Part shown: positions 1 through 6,283 of the stretch, piece after piece
Numbering within the stretch: position 1 is the stretch's first letter
Layout of the letters: every line of letters begins with the position of its first letter
Source: Chloroflexota bacterium
GTDB lineage: Bacteria > Chloroflexota > UBA5177 > JANWHV01
Assembly (NCBI GenBank): GCA_025450255.1
Contig: JANWHV010000084.1
Location: forward strand, 1-8,837
Length of the DNA stretch: 8,837 bases
Direction of reading: 5' to 3'
Notes under the pieces: model-generated
Database searches by the model: none
Told to the model about the DNA's origin: nothing
What the model saw: the letters and a program-made list of their open reading frames with translations, nothing else
Made by a program: the position numbers and the translations under genes

Positions 1-191
1 ATATCGCCGCCGGCGGAACGACTGTGTACCCGCGTCTGCCAGCCGTTGGCAAGGCAGCGCGCGCGTACCCAGGCGCCCACGCGGTCGACGCCGGCCTTGT
101 TGGCGGTGCCGCAGTCGATGCCGCTCAGCAGCCGCAGGTCGTCCAGATAGGTATTGAGTCGTGTCGCCAAAAGTGCCTGTAGCTCTTGCAT
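1..191 (-). CDS. M20-family metallopeptidase, N-terminal fragment (3' end outside window)
   Basis: Partial gene: 63 codons are visible before the left edge. The segment DCGTANKAGVDRVG (residues 26-39) followed by a tryptophan matches the N-terminal helix and strand of M20 zinc peptidases of the glutamate carboxypeptidase type, which hydrolyse peptide or amide bonds with two metal ions. None of the metal-binding residues is reached, so function rests on this N-terminal similarity alone. The protein starts directly with a soluble helix, with no signal peptide, so a cytoplasmic enzyme is likely. The ATG at 191 is preceded by AGGAAGGGG, a purine-rich Shine-Dalgarno-like run about 11-13 nt upstream. 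An ATG 11 nt earlier is in another frame. The gene lies just past the terminator that ends the division cluster and has no obvious role in division. The substrate cannot be told. Confidence 0.7.
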   Translation of the reverse strand, partial: MQELQALLATRLNTYLDDLRLLSGIDCGTANKAGVDRVGAWVRARCLANGWQTRVHSRSAGGD

Positions 192-225
192 CGTGGCGGC
201 ATCCCCTTCCTCGCGGATACAACGG

Positions 226-257
226 AAAAGGAGAGTGCGGCGTGTGCCGCGCTCTCC
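226..257 (-). terminator. Rho-independent terminator after ftsZ
   Basis: Read on the minus strand, GGAGAG (257-252) pairs with CTCTCC (235-230). Inside it GCGGC (250-246) pairs with GCCGC (241-237) around an ACAC loop, with one C-A mismatch between the two stems. The hairpin has 11 base pairs and is followed directly by TTTTCC. It starts 30 nt after the ftsZ stop codon, where a transcription end for the division cluster is expected. The plus-strand reading lacks a good T-run (it gives TTGTCG), so the terminator acts mainly in the ftsZ direction. Confidence 0.85.
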
Positions 258-287
258 TTGTCGATCACCATGGTGGTGGGTTGGAGT

Positions 288-1433
288 CTATTGCCTGCCC
301 TGCGGGCGGTTTCGCACGAAGGTAGGCAGGGCGTACGGCTCGACGGCGGGCTGCTCGCGCGGCGTGCTCGCCGGCTGACGCACCGGAGGCATGACGGGCT
401 GTTGGATGATATCAAAACGCGGCTGCGGCTGGTCCGCCGGCTGCCCCAGGGGCCGGCTCGTCTGCGGCCGGACGACCTGCGCTTGCGGACGGCCGTCGAA
501 GCCGGTGGCGATGACGGTGATCTGGATCTCGCCCTCCATGGTGTCGTCGATCACGGCGCCAAAGATGATGTTGGCATCCGGATCGGCGGCCTCCTGAATG
601 ATCGCGGCGGCCTCGTGTACCTCAAACAACGTGTAGTCGCTGCCCGTGATGTTCAGCAGCACGCCGCGCGCGCCCTCGATCGAGACGTCGAGCAGCGGGC
701 TGGCAATCGCCTGCCGCGCGGCATCGGTGGCGCGGCTGTCACCCGAGGCGCGGCCAATTGCCATCAGGGCCGAGCCTGCTTGCGACATCACGCTCTTGAC
801 GTCGGCGAAGTCGAGGTTGATCAGGCCGGGCACGGTAATGGTGTCCGAGATGCCCTGGATACCGGCGCGGAGCACGTCGTCGGCCAGCGCGAAGGCCATG
901 TTCATGGTCATCTTCTTGTCCGCGAGGTGCAGCAACCGATCGTTCGGCACGGTAATCAGGGTATCGACGCGTTCCTTAAAGGTCTGGGCGCCCTCGTCGG
1001 CCACGCGGCGGCGGCGGTTGCCTTCGAACGTAAACGGCTTGGTGATCACGCCGACCGTCAGGGCGCCAAGATCCTGAGCGATCTGGGCGATCACGGGGGC
1101 CGCGCCGGTGCCGGTACCACCGCCCATGCCGGCGGCGATAAAGATCATATCGGCGCCCTGCAAGGCGTCCCGAAGCTCTTCGTACGATTCCTCGGCCGCA
1201 CGCTGGCCAATGGTGGGATCGCCACCCGCGCCAAGGCCCTTGGTCAACTTGTCGCCGATACGCACTTTCACGGCCGCTTGCGAGTGCAACAGCGCCTGAT
1301 TGTCCGTGTTGACGGCGATGAACTCGACTTCTTGCATCCGAGCCTGGATCATGCGGTTGATCGCGTTACAGCCGCCGCCACCCACACCGATTACCTTGAT
1401 AATCGCATGGTCCGCGATTGATGGAACGTTCAT
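288..1433 (-). CDS. ftsZ: Cell division protein FtsZ (tubulin-like GTPase)
   Basis: FtsZ polymerises with GTP into the ring that places and drives cytokinesis at midcell. The 381-residue protein is of normal length. The nucleotide-binding loop GVGGGGCNA is at residues 17-24 and the tubulin signature GGGTGTG at 104-110. The T7 synergy loop NLDFAD (206-211) carries the aspartates that complete the GTPase site of the next subunit. The globular core ends near residue 316. A linker of about 50 residues rich in Pro and Gln follows, and then the C-terminal peptide ALPTFVRNR (368-376), the usual docking site for FtsA or other tethers. The ATG at 1433 has AGGAGG (1449-1444) 10 nt upstream. It is the last gene of the cluster, with its own likely promoter in the spacer after ftsA and a terminator behind it. 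The core resembles Chloroflexota FtsZ. Identification is secure. Confidence 0.99.
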   Translation of the reverse strand: MNVPSIADHAIIKVIGVGGGGCNAINRMIQARMQEVEFIAVNTDNQALLHSQAAVKVRIGDKLTKGLGAGGDPTIGQRAAEESYEELRDALQGADMIFIAAGMGGGTGTGAAPVIAQIAQDLGALTVGVITKPFTFEGNRRRRVADEGAQTFKERVDTLITVPNDRLLHLADKKMTMNMAFALADDVLRAGIQGISDTITVPGLINLDFADVKSVMSQAGSALMAIGRASGDSRATDAARQAIASPLLDVSIEGARGVLLNITGSDYTLFEVHEAAAIIQEAADPDANIIFGAVIDDTMEGEIQITVIATGFDGRPQAQVVRPQTSRPLGQPADQPQPRFDIIQQPVMPPVRQPASTPREQPAVEPYALPTFVRNRPQGRQ

Positions 1434-1504
1434 AGACGGCGCGCCTCCTCTTCCCGTGTGTTGTTCAATCCGCCGACACCAGGGCCAGGTCTACGAGCCG
1501 CCAT
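1430..1504 (-). other. Possible 24-codon leader ORF coupled to ftsZ by ATGA overlap
   Basis: A short open frame begins with ATG at 1504 in the ftsZ leader and would encode [20 protein letters not shown] plus ARRL. Its TGA stop shares bases with the ftsZ ATG (sequence ATGA), a typical layout for translational coupling. The ftsZ Shine-Dalgarno sequence AGGAGG lies inside this frame and encodes part of its EEE run. Against it, there is no strong ribosome binding site before its ATG (only AGG about 12 nt away), and a 24-codon open frame is common by chance in GC-rich DNA. Confidence 0.2.
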
Positions 1505-1566
1505 GCCGGTGTTCTGCCTAGCTGACACAGCTCTCCACCACCTAAGTTGACCAATAACTGGTGCTG

Positions 1567-1595
1567 AGTATAGCACACCAAAATTCGCGGCATAA
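1567..1595 (-). promoter_or_regulatory. Probable ftsZ promoter (extended -10)
   Basis: In the ftsA-ftsZ spacer of 170 bp the minus strand reads TGCTATACT (1575-1567), an extended -10 element (TGn plus TATACT, five of six matches to TATAAT). The -35 region at the 17-bp distance is TTATGC (1595-1590), a poor match, which is usual for extended -10 promoters. Predicted transcription would start near 1560, giving an ftsZ leader of about 127 nt. A short inverted repeat, ACCA-5-TGGT (1550-1562), spans the predicted start, and another, AGCTG-3-CAGCT (1520-1532), lies just below. The rest of the spacer shows nothing else clear. Confidence 0.5.
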
Positions 1596-1603
1596 TCGGG
1601 ATG

Positions 1604-2866
1604 TCAAGCAGATGCCCAGAAATGTTTCAACCAATTTGTGAACCGGGAGAACACGTCGCCCCAGGATGGCCCGGCGCCGGCGGGACCCGCTTTGTCCAGT
1701 CCGCGTGGGTTCTGGTAGTCGCCGTTCTTCATGCCCCACGAGAGCAGCCCGACCGCCGTGGAAAACGCGGGGCCGTTGATGCTGTCGACAAGGCCGGTTA
1801 GTTGCGCGGGGCCGCCGATGCGGGCCGGCATCGCCAGCACGTCGCGCGCCAGGTCTACCAGATCGGTGAGCTGCGACGAGCCGCCGGTAAGCACGACGCC
1901 CGCCGGCAACACGCCCTGGTACCCCGCGTTCCGCACCTCCTCGTGTACCAGCATGAGCATTTCGCGCATCCGAGCCTCGATTATCTCGCAGAGAAAGCGG
2001 CGCGAGACCGCCTCGCCCGCGGAATTGTCGAAGGTCGGAATCTTGATCATTTCGTTCACGTCGATACGCTCCGCTACCGCCGAGCCGTATTTCTTTTTCA
2101 TATCCTCGGCGACGTTAAACGGGGTGCGCAGGCCGACCGCTATATCGTTTGTCAAATGGTTACCGCCAATGCCAATCACGGCGGTATGCCAGATGCTGCC
2201 GTTGATGAAAATCGCCAGGTCAGTGGTGCCGCCGCCAATATCGATCATTGCCACGCCAAGGTCGCGCTCAGCGCCGGTGAGTACGGCCTCGCTCGACGCC
2301 AACGGTTCCAACACGATGTCGTCGATCTCGATCCCGGTCTTCTCGATGCACTTGATCAAGTTGTGGATTGAGGTGACGGCGCCGGTAACGATATGCGTCT
2401 CGACCTCAAGGCGATTACCGGACATGCCTAACGGATCGTGAATGCCCGCCTCGCCGTCCACCACGTATTCGCGCGGAATAACGTGCAGCACTTCACGATT
2501 GTGCGGCAACGGTTGAGCGCGTGCCGCCTCGATCGCCCGCTCGATGTCCGGTTGGCTGATTTCGTGCATGTTTGGGGAGACGGCAACGATGCCGCGGCTG
2601 TTCTGGCTGGTGATATGGCTGCCGGCAATGCCAACCAGCGCCGTGCCAATCTTGTAACCCGATATACGCTCGGTCTTATCGAGCGCTTCCCTGATTGCCG
2701 CCGCCGCCTCGTCGATGTTGACGACCATGCCCCTGCGGAGTCCCTGCGACGGCGCCATGCCCACCCCAACGATGTTCAGCCGGTTGTCCTGGTCCACCTC
2801 GCCGATCAAGGCGCAGATCTTGGTAGTGCCGACGTCAACGCCGACAATGACCCGCTCCTTGGCCAT
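1604..2866 (-). CDS. ftsA: Cell division protein FtsA (actin-like membrane tether of FtsZ)
   Basis: FtsA binds ATP, polymerises on the membrane and anchors FtsZ while recruiting later divisome proteins. The protein has 420 residues, normal for the family. The actin-fold phosphate-1 motif GVDVGTTKICALIGE is at residues 9-23, phosphate-2 MIDIGGGTTDLAIF at 207-220, and the adenosine motif GVVLTGGSSQL at 323-333. The FtsA-specific 1C subdomain lies at about 84-165. After a Gly/Pro-rich linker (393-401) the protein ends in WGDVFSRFTNWLKHFWASA, which would form the amphipathic membrane-targeting helix. I start at the ATG at 2866, just behind AGGAGG. An in-frame GTG five codons earlier (2881) would place the Shine-Dalgarno inside the coding region. 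The gene has its own promoter-like sequence and direct repeats upstream, and ftsZ follows after 170 bp. Confidence 0.98.
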   Translation of the reverse strand: MAKERVIVGVDVGTTKICALIGEVDQDNRLNIVGVGMAPSQGLRRGMVVNIDEAAAAIREALDKTERISGYKIGTALVGIAGSHITSQNSRGIVAVSPNMHEISQPDIERAIEAARAQPLPHNREVLHVIPREYVVDGEAGIHDPLGMSGNRLEVETHIVTGAVTSIHNLIKCIEKTGIEIDDIVLEPLASSEAVLTGAERDLGVAMIDIGGGTTDLAIFINGSIWHTAVIGIGGNHLTNDIAVGLRTPFNVAEDMKKKYGSAVAERIDVNEMIKIPTFDNSAGEAVSRRFLCEIIEARMREMLMLVHEEVRNAGYQGVLPAGVVLTGGSSQLTDLVDLARDVLAMPARIGGPAQLTGLVDSINGPAFSTAVGLLSWGMKNGDYQNPRGLDKAGPAGAGPSWGDVFSRFTNWLKHFWASA

Positions 2867-2870
2867 CCGG

Positions 2871-2876
2871 CCTCCT
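2871..2876 (-). promoter_or_regulatory. ftsA ribosome binding site (decides the start)
   Basis: The minus strand reads GGGAGGAGG ending 4 nt before the ATG at 2866. A perfect AGGAGG or the slightly upstream GGGAGG can pair with 16S rRNA. The site lies inside the longer open frame that begins with GTG at 2881, which argues against that earlier start. Confidence 0.7.
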
Positions 2877-2899
2877 CCCACAGGGCATGATCCTTACAT

Positions 2900-2971
2900 A
2901 AACCGTGGCAATGATACCACTGGCCCCATGCCCAGTAAAGCAAAACCGTGGGCACGCCAGAGGAAACCGTG
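2900..2971. repeat. Three direct repeats of AAACCGTG around the ftsA promoter
   Basis: On the plus strand AAACCGTGG occurs at 2900-2908 and 2943-2951, and AAACCGTGC begins at 2964 (8 of 9 bases). On the coding strand each reads C(C/G)ACGGTTT or its near equivalent. Start-to-start distances are 43 and 21 bp, close to four and two helical turns, so the copies face one side of the DNA. All lie between the ftsQ stop and the ftsA start. Relative to the predicted transcription start near 2904 the copies centre near +1, -43 and -63, positions typical of regulator binding sites. No matching regulator is visible in the window, so the role is inferred. Confidence 0.5.
2911..2939 (-). promoter_or_regulatory. 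Probable ftsA promoter
   Basis: The minus strand carries TTTACT (2939-2934, four of six matches to TTGACA), a 17-bp spacer, and TATCAT (2916-2911, five of six matches to TATAAT). The start would be near 2904, about 38 nt before the ftsA ATG. It sits in a 105-bp spacer that is clearly less GC-rich than the surrounding genes. One AAACCGTG repeat lies 3 bp upstream of the -35 box and another overlaps the predicted start. The promoter would let ftsA and ftsZ be transcribed apart from the upstream mur genes. Confidence 0.55.
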
Positions 2972-3838
2972 CTACCCACACTGGTGATCGTGACGCATGT
3001 ATAAATAAGCGCGAAGGTCCATGCAATCACCAGGACCAAGGGTTGGCGGCACGTGTGTGAGGGCCGCGATGACCGTATTTACACGCTGATCGAGTTTGGA
3101 TGAACTGTCAAGACCAAAAAGCGCCCACCAGTTTGTTTTGCCTATCAACGTTACCCCAATAAATGGGCGATAATAATATCCTTTCACCAACACCTGAAGT
3201 TCAGATGGAACACGGCTGTGCAAGCTCATGGCCATGGCCAGTGGCTGGGCCGGCACATGCTCGCCGACCAGCAGCCGATGGCCCTTCTTTATCGTGCTGT
3301 CGTAGCCTTCATCGAACACTGGGAGCGGCCTGAAATGCGGAAACGGCTTCCGCCACGCTTGCAGCACCTCGCCGTCGGCGGCGACGGCATACGCGGCCTC
3401 GGGTGTTCGCCAAACGGCTACGCGAGCGCGATACGATGCCTCCACGTAGACGTTGTTCGGCATGCTCGTGTAGACCCGCTTGACGATCAGGGTCGGGATG
3501 CCTTCGAGGCGATGCCGTATGTCGTCCGGACGGACCACAAATATATTCTGGCCGACGCATTGGCAGCGATCGAGGACCTGGGCCATCTCGTGGGGCTTGA
3601 GGCCGACGGCAACGACCTTCTTCACGCTGAAGATGCCCGAGCCCACGACGAAATAGAACAGGAACGCGCACACGGCGAGAGCGCCGATCCATACCAGTGG
3701 CAGATGGCGTATCCAACCCCAGCCCAGGCGCCGCCGCGTGCGAAAGATACGCTTGCGGCGCGGGCGAACACTCGGGCCGCTCGGCCGAGCCATGCTGCCA
3801 CTGGTGCGCTTACGCGAGAGCTGGCGCTTGACGGCCAA
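2972..3838 (-). CDS. ftsQ: Cell division protein FtsQ/DivIB (POTRA domain, single membrane pass)
   Basis: FtsQ/DivIB is a bitopic divisome scaffold that works with FtsB/DivIC and FtsL outside the membrane. From the TTG at 3838 the protein has 288 residues. It has a very basic cytoplasmic tail (1-45, many Arg/Lys), one membrane segment at about 46-66, and the POTRA domain at about 68-143 starting IFSVKKVVAVG. A beta domain follows and ends in MDLRAYLYM, equivalent to the usual C-terminal DLR strand. The sequence is poorly conserved, as is normal for FtsQ. Assignment rests on topology, the POTRA pattern and position between murB and ftsA. The TTG start has GGAGG 9 nt upstream, inside murB. The next ATG, at 3793, lies 16 nt past murB but has no clear Shine-Dalgarno. 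Either start leaves the domains intact. The extracytoplasmic part has four cysteines (92, 94, 272, 287). Confidence 0.9.
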   Translation of the reverse strand: MAVKRQLSRKRTSGSMARPSGPSVRPRRKRIFRTRRRLGWGWIRHLPLVWIGALAVCAFLFYFVVGSGIFSVKKVVAVGLKPHEMAQVLDRCQCVGQNIFVVRPDDIRHRLEGIPTLIVKRVYTSMPNNVYVEASYRARVAVWRTPEAAYAVAADGEVLQAWRKPFPHFRPLPVFDEGYDSTIKKGHRLLVGEHVPAQPLAMAMSLHSRVPSELQVLVKGYYYRPFIGVTLIGKTNWWALFGLDSSSKLDQRVNTVIAALTHVPPTLGPGDCMDLRAYLYMRHDHQCG

Positions 3839-4766
3839 TTGGCTGTACCTCCAGAACCAGTTCGACGTCGAAGCGCGCGCGGACGCGGTCGCGCACCAGC
3901 GCGGTGAGCGCCAGCAGATCGGCGGCGCGAGCACCCCGCTCTGTAACCATAAAGTTAGCATGCAGCGCAGACACCCCAGCGCCGCCGATGCGCGTGCCCT
4001 TCAAGCCCGACGCGTCGATAAGCCGCGCCGCGCTATCCCCAGGTGGATTCTTGAACACCGATCCGGCGCTCGCGCTGGCCAGCGGTTGTGTCGTCTTGCG
4101 ATGGCGCTTGTCGTCGTCCATGCGGGCGCGAATAGCGACGGGGTCGTCTGGCTGTAACTGAAACTCCGCTTGCAGCACAGTCTCCGCCGGCGGATCGGTA
4201 TCGCGCAATCTGCTGTGTCGATAGGCGAGGCACAGGTTGGCCGCGCTTTCCCAGCGCGGCTCGCCGCGGGCGGCGAGTAGCCGCGCGTCGAGCAGCGAGT
4301 CCGCGATGCAACCGCCGTGCGCGCCCGCGTTGCTCACGATCGCGCCGCCCACGCTGCCAGGGATGCCCGCCGCCCATTCCACGCCCGCGAGGCCGGCGGC
4401 GGCGGTCCGCCGCGCCATCGTGCTCAACAGCAGACCGGAGTCGGCGCGCGCTATCTGGCCGTCGATCGCCAGCCCGGAGGATCGATTGAGGATCACCAGG
4501 CCTTCGACCCCACCATCGCGGACCAGCACGTTGGAGCCGCGTCCGAGCACTCGCCAGGGCAAGGCGCCGGCTTCCGCCAGCCGCGCCGCGGCAATGAGGC
4601 CATCCACGGTATCCGCCACGCAGAGAAGGTCCGCCGGGCCGCCCACCCGCCAGGTGGTAAACTCGGCCAGCGACGCCTGCCGCCGCACGCCACTCACGCC
4701 CGCCGTACCGCCGAGAGCGTCTGCCACGGCGAGCAGCTTGGCGCCCACGCTAATCATTACCCGCAT
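3810..4766 (-). CDS. murB: UDP-N-acetylenolpyruvoylglucosamine reductase MurB (short, type II)
   Basis: MurB reduces UDP-GlcNAc-enolpyruvate to UDP-MurNAc with NADPH and FAD, the second committed step of peptidoglycan synthesis, in the cytoplasm. From the ATG at 4766 the protein has 318 residues. FAD-domain motifs are FTTWRVGG (36-43), [12 protein letters not shown] (75-86) and GIPGSVGGA with NAGAHGG (134-152). The substrate domain shows AYRHS (181-185), GSVFKNP (235-241) with the proton-donor serine, and the RIGG...VS..HANF block (259-273). The likely catalytic glutamate is in VELVLEV near residue 306. The short YRHS region and overall length fit type II MurB rather than the longer E. coli type. 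Its start overlaps the end of murC by 17 bp. Other in-frame starts are GTG at 4790 and 4769 and ATG at 4757. None has a strong ribosome binding site, so the exact start is uncertain. Confidence 0.97.
   Translation of the reverse strand: MRVMISVGAKLLAVADALGGTAGVSGVRRQASLAEFTTWRVGGPADLLCVADTVDGLIAAARLAEAGALPWRVLGRGSNVLVRDGGVEGLVILNRSSGLAIDGQIARADSGLLLSTMARRTAAAGLAGVEWAAGIPGSVGGAIVSNAGAHGGCIADSLLDARLLAARGEPRWESAANLCLAYRHSRLRDTDPPAETVLQAEFQLQPDDPVAIRARMDDDKRHRKTTQPLASASAGSVFKNPPGDSAARLIDASGLKGTRIGGAGVSALHANFMVTERGARAADLLALTALVRDRVRARFDVELVLEVQPIGRQAPALA
3848..3852 (-). promoter_or_regulatory. ftsQ ribosome binding site inside murB
   Basis: GGAGG on the minus strand, within the last codons of murB, stands exactly 9 nt before an in-frame TTG at 3838. 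This is the only well-placed Shine-Dalgarno near the start of ftsQ and favours the TTG over the ATG at 3793. It implies a 29-bp overlap of murB and ftsQ and coupled translation. Confidence 0.5.
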
Positions 4767-6222
4767 CACTTGGCCGACTCTTTTCAACACGGTGATAGAT
4801 GCGCCTCCCAGTGCCGGATCGTAGCGCGGCGATCAGGCGCGGCCCCGCGCCGGTAATGGTGCCCGCGCCCAGGGTCAGCACCACGTCGCCCGATTGCAGG
4901 TGGCCAGGCAAGACAAGCGCCACGTCCTCAACACGGCAAACGGGAAGCAGGCGTGCGCGGCCAAGGCGCCGGCCGATTGCCTCGTTCAGCATGGCGGCGT
5001 CCATTCCGAGCGAATCCGACTCGCGCGCCGCGTAAATCTCGGTCACCAGCACCAGGTCGGCATCGTCGAACGCGGCGACGAAATCGTCAAACAGCAACCT
5101 GGTCCGGCTATATGTATGCGGCTGAAACGCCGCGACCACTCGGCGCCCGGCGAAACGAGCGCGCGCCGCCGCGAGGGTGGCGCGGATCTCGGTCGGATGA
5201 TGGGCGTAGTCGTCGATCGCCAGCACGCCCGCCGCCTCGCCCACGATCTGGAAGCGCCTGCCGGCGCCGTGGAACTTAGCCAGCGCCGCGGCGGCCACGG
5301 CAGGATCGACGCCCGCCGCCGCCGCCGCCGCCAGGGCTTGCAGAGCATTCGACACGTTATGTCTGCCGGGCACACGCAGCCGCACATCGACGGCGCCGCC
5401 AGGCCACGCGCATCGGAAGCGGCTTCCCGCCGCATCTTCCGTATAGTTTATAGCGTGCCAGGAGGCGCGCTCGCCGCCGGAGCCGCAGCGAACAACGGCG
5501 ACGCCGGCGGGAGGCGCTATTGCGGCGCTGCCCGGATCGTCGTCGTTCAACACGAGGGTGCCGTCACGCTCCATCCCGGCGATAAAGTCCCGGTATGCCT
5601 GGCGCATGGCCGCGGCCGATCCATAGTACTCCAGATGGTCCGGCTCAACGTTGGTCACCAGGGCGATTGCCGGCCGCAACTGCAGAAAGCTGCGATCGTA
5701 TTCGTCCGCTTCGGCCACGGCCCACAGACCGGAGCCGAAGTGGGCGCTGGCGCCTAGATCGAGCACCTCGCCGCCAACAACATAGGTGGGATCGAGCCCT
5801 GCCTTGTGGAGTATGACGGCGAGCATGGCTGAGGTCGTGGTTTTGCCGTGCGTGCCCGCCACCGCGATCGTACGTTTACCTTGCAGGAGCCAGCCCAACG
5901 CCGCTGCCCGCTTCACCACCGGGATTGCGGCGGCACGGGCCGCCGCTAGCTCGACGGTCGTGTCGGGGATTGCGGCGGAAATGATCGCAAGCGCGGCCCC
6001 GATCGCGGCGGACGCGTCGTGGCCGCGCTGGAACGTCATGCCCTGATCGACAAGCCGCGTCACCGGCGCGGTTTCCTGCTGGTCGGAGCCGCTGAGCGCA
6101 TAGCCGCGCGCCAGGAGCACCACGGCGAGAGCGCTCATCCCGGCGCCGGCCACGCCGATCAAATGGATACGCGCGCCGGGGAGGAGCGCGCGCAACGGCG
6201 CCTGGGCCGCCTCCGGCGTCAC
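4750..6222 (-). CDS. murC: UDP-N-acetylmuramate--L-alanine ligase MurC
   Basis: MurC joins L-alanine to UDP-MurNAc with ATP, the first amino acid of the peptidoglycan stem peptide, in the cytoplasm. From the GTG at 6222 it has 490 residues, normal for the family. The N-terminal UDP-binding loop IGVAGAGM is at 22-29 and the ATP P-loop GTHGKTTT at 123-130. [10 protein letters not shown] is at 171-180, [11 protein letters not shown] at 191-201 and [12 protein letters not shown] at 285-296. The C-terminal domain has [10 protein letters not shown] (337-346) and FQPHTYSRT (366-374), both typical of MurC. The frame stays open upstream into murG, but residues encoded there do not resemble MurC. GTG at 6222, 61 nt after the murG stop, gives a normal N-terminus with a weak TGGAA ribosome binding site. 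TTG at 6195 is an alternative. A (GCC)6 tract encodes an alanine run at about 297-303. Confidence 0.98.
   Translation of the reverse strand: MTPEAAQAPLRALLPGARIHLIGVAGAGMSALAVVLLARGYALSGSDQQETAPVTRLVDQGMTFQRGHDASAAIGAALAIISAAIPDTTVELAAARAAAIPVVKRAAALGWLLQGKRTIAVAGTHGKTTTSAMLAVILHKAGLDPTYVVGGEVLDLGASAHFGSGLWAVAEADEYDRSFLQLRPAIALVTNVEPDHLEYYGSAAAMRQAYRDFIAGMERDGTLVLNDDDPGSAAIAPPAGVAVVRCGSGGERASWHAINYTEDAAGSRFRCAWPGGAVDVRLRVPGRHNVSNALQALAAAAAAGVDPAVAAAALAKFHGAGRRFQIVGEAAGVLAIDDYAHHPTEIRATLAAARARFAGRRVVAAFQPHTYSRTRLLFDDFVAAFDDADLVLVTEIYAARESDSLGMDAAMLNEAIGRRLGRARLLPVCRVEDVALVLPGHLQSGDVVLTLGAGTITGAGPRLIAALRSGTGRRIYHRVEKSRPSDAGND
5313..5332. repeat. CCG trinucleotide tract inside murC
   Basis: Six CCG units plus CC (20 bp) encode part of an alanine-rich helix of MurC on the minus strand. 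Unit changes would keep the frame and only vary the number of alanines, so this is most likely a by-product of GC-rich alanine coding. Confidence 0.6.
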
Positions 6223-6283
6223 GGCGCGATTCCAGTTACGACGATTGAGCGCGGACCCGCCATACCGACTCGCAATCCAACCA

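Noticed and set aside
186..1421. 411-codon open frame on the plus strand opposite ftsZ
   Set aside because: It lies wholly antisense to ftsZ, runs through the terminator, and its His/Arg/Gly-rich product matches no family. It is the mirror frame of GC-rich coding DNA.
1602..1607. Perfect TTGACA at the end of ftsA as a -35 box
   Set aside because: At 16-18 bp spacing the -10 candidates are AATTTT, ATTTTG and TTTTGG, all poor. The good TATACT is 29 bp away.
2871..2880. GTGGGA near the ftsA start as a MraZ box
   Set aside because: Only one copy, and it is part of the Shine-Dalgarno run. MraZ sites are several spaced TGGG repeats, usually upstream of mraZ.
2835..3039. Short minus-strand frames across the ftsQ-ftsA spacer
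   Set aside because: They overlap ftsQ and ftsA in other frames, have no ribosome binding site and resemble nothing known. The spacer is better explained by promoter and repeats.
4237..4856. Plus-strand open frames opposite murB
   Set aside because: Antisense to intact MurB motifs. Low-complexity Ala/Arg/Pro products with no ribosome binding site.
5313..5332. CCG tract as a phase-variation switch in murC
   Set aside because: The units are triplets, so slippage keeps the frame. murC is expected to be essential, so on/off switching is implausible.
4894..5757. 287-codon open frame on the plus strand opposite murC
   Set aside because: Antisense to a full, well-conserved murC. Product composition (Arg/Gly/His-rich, no motif) is that of a shadow frame.
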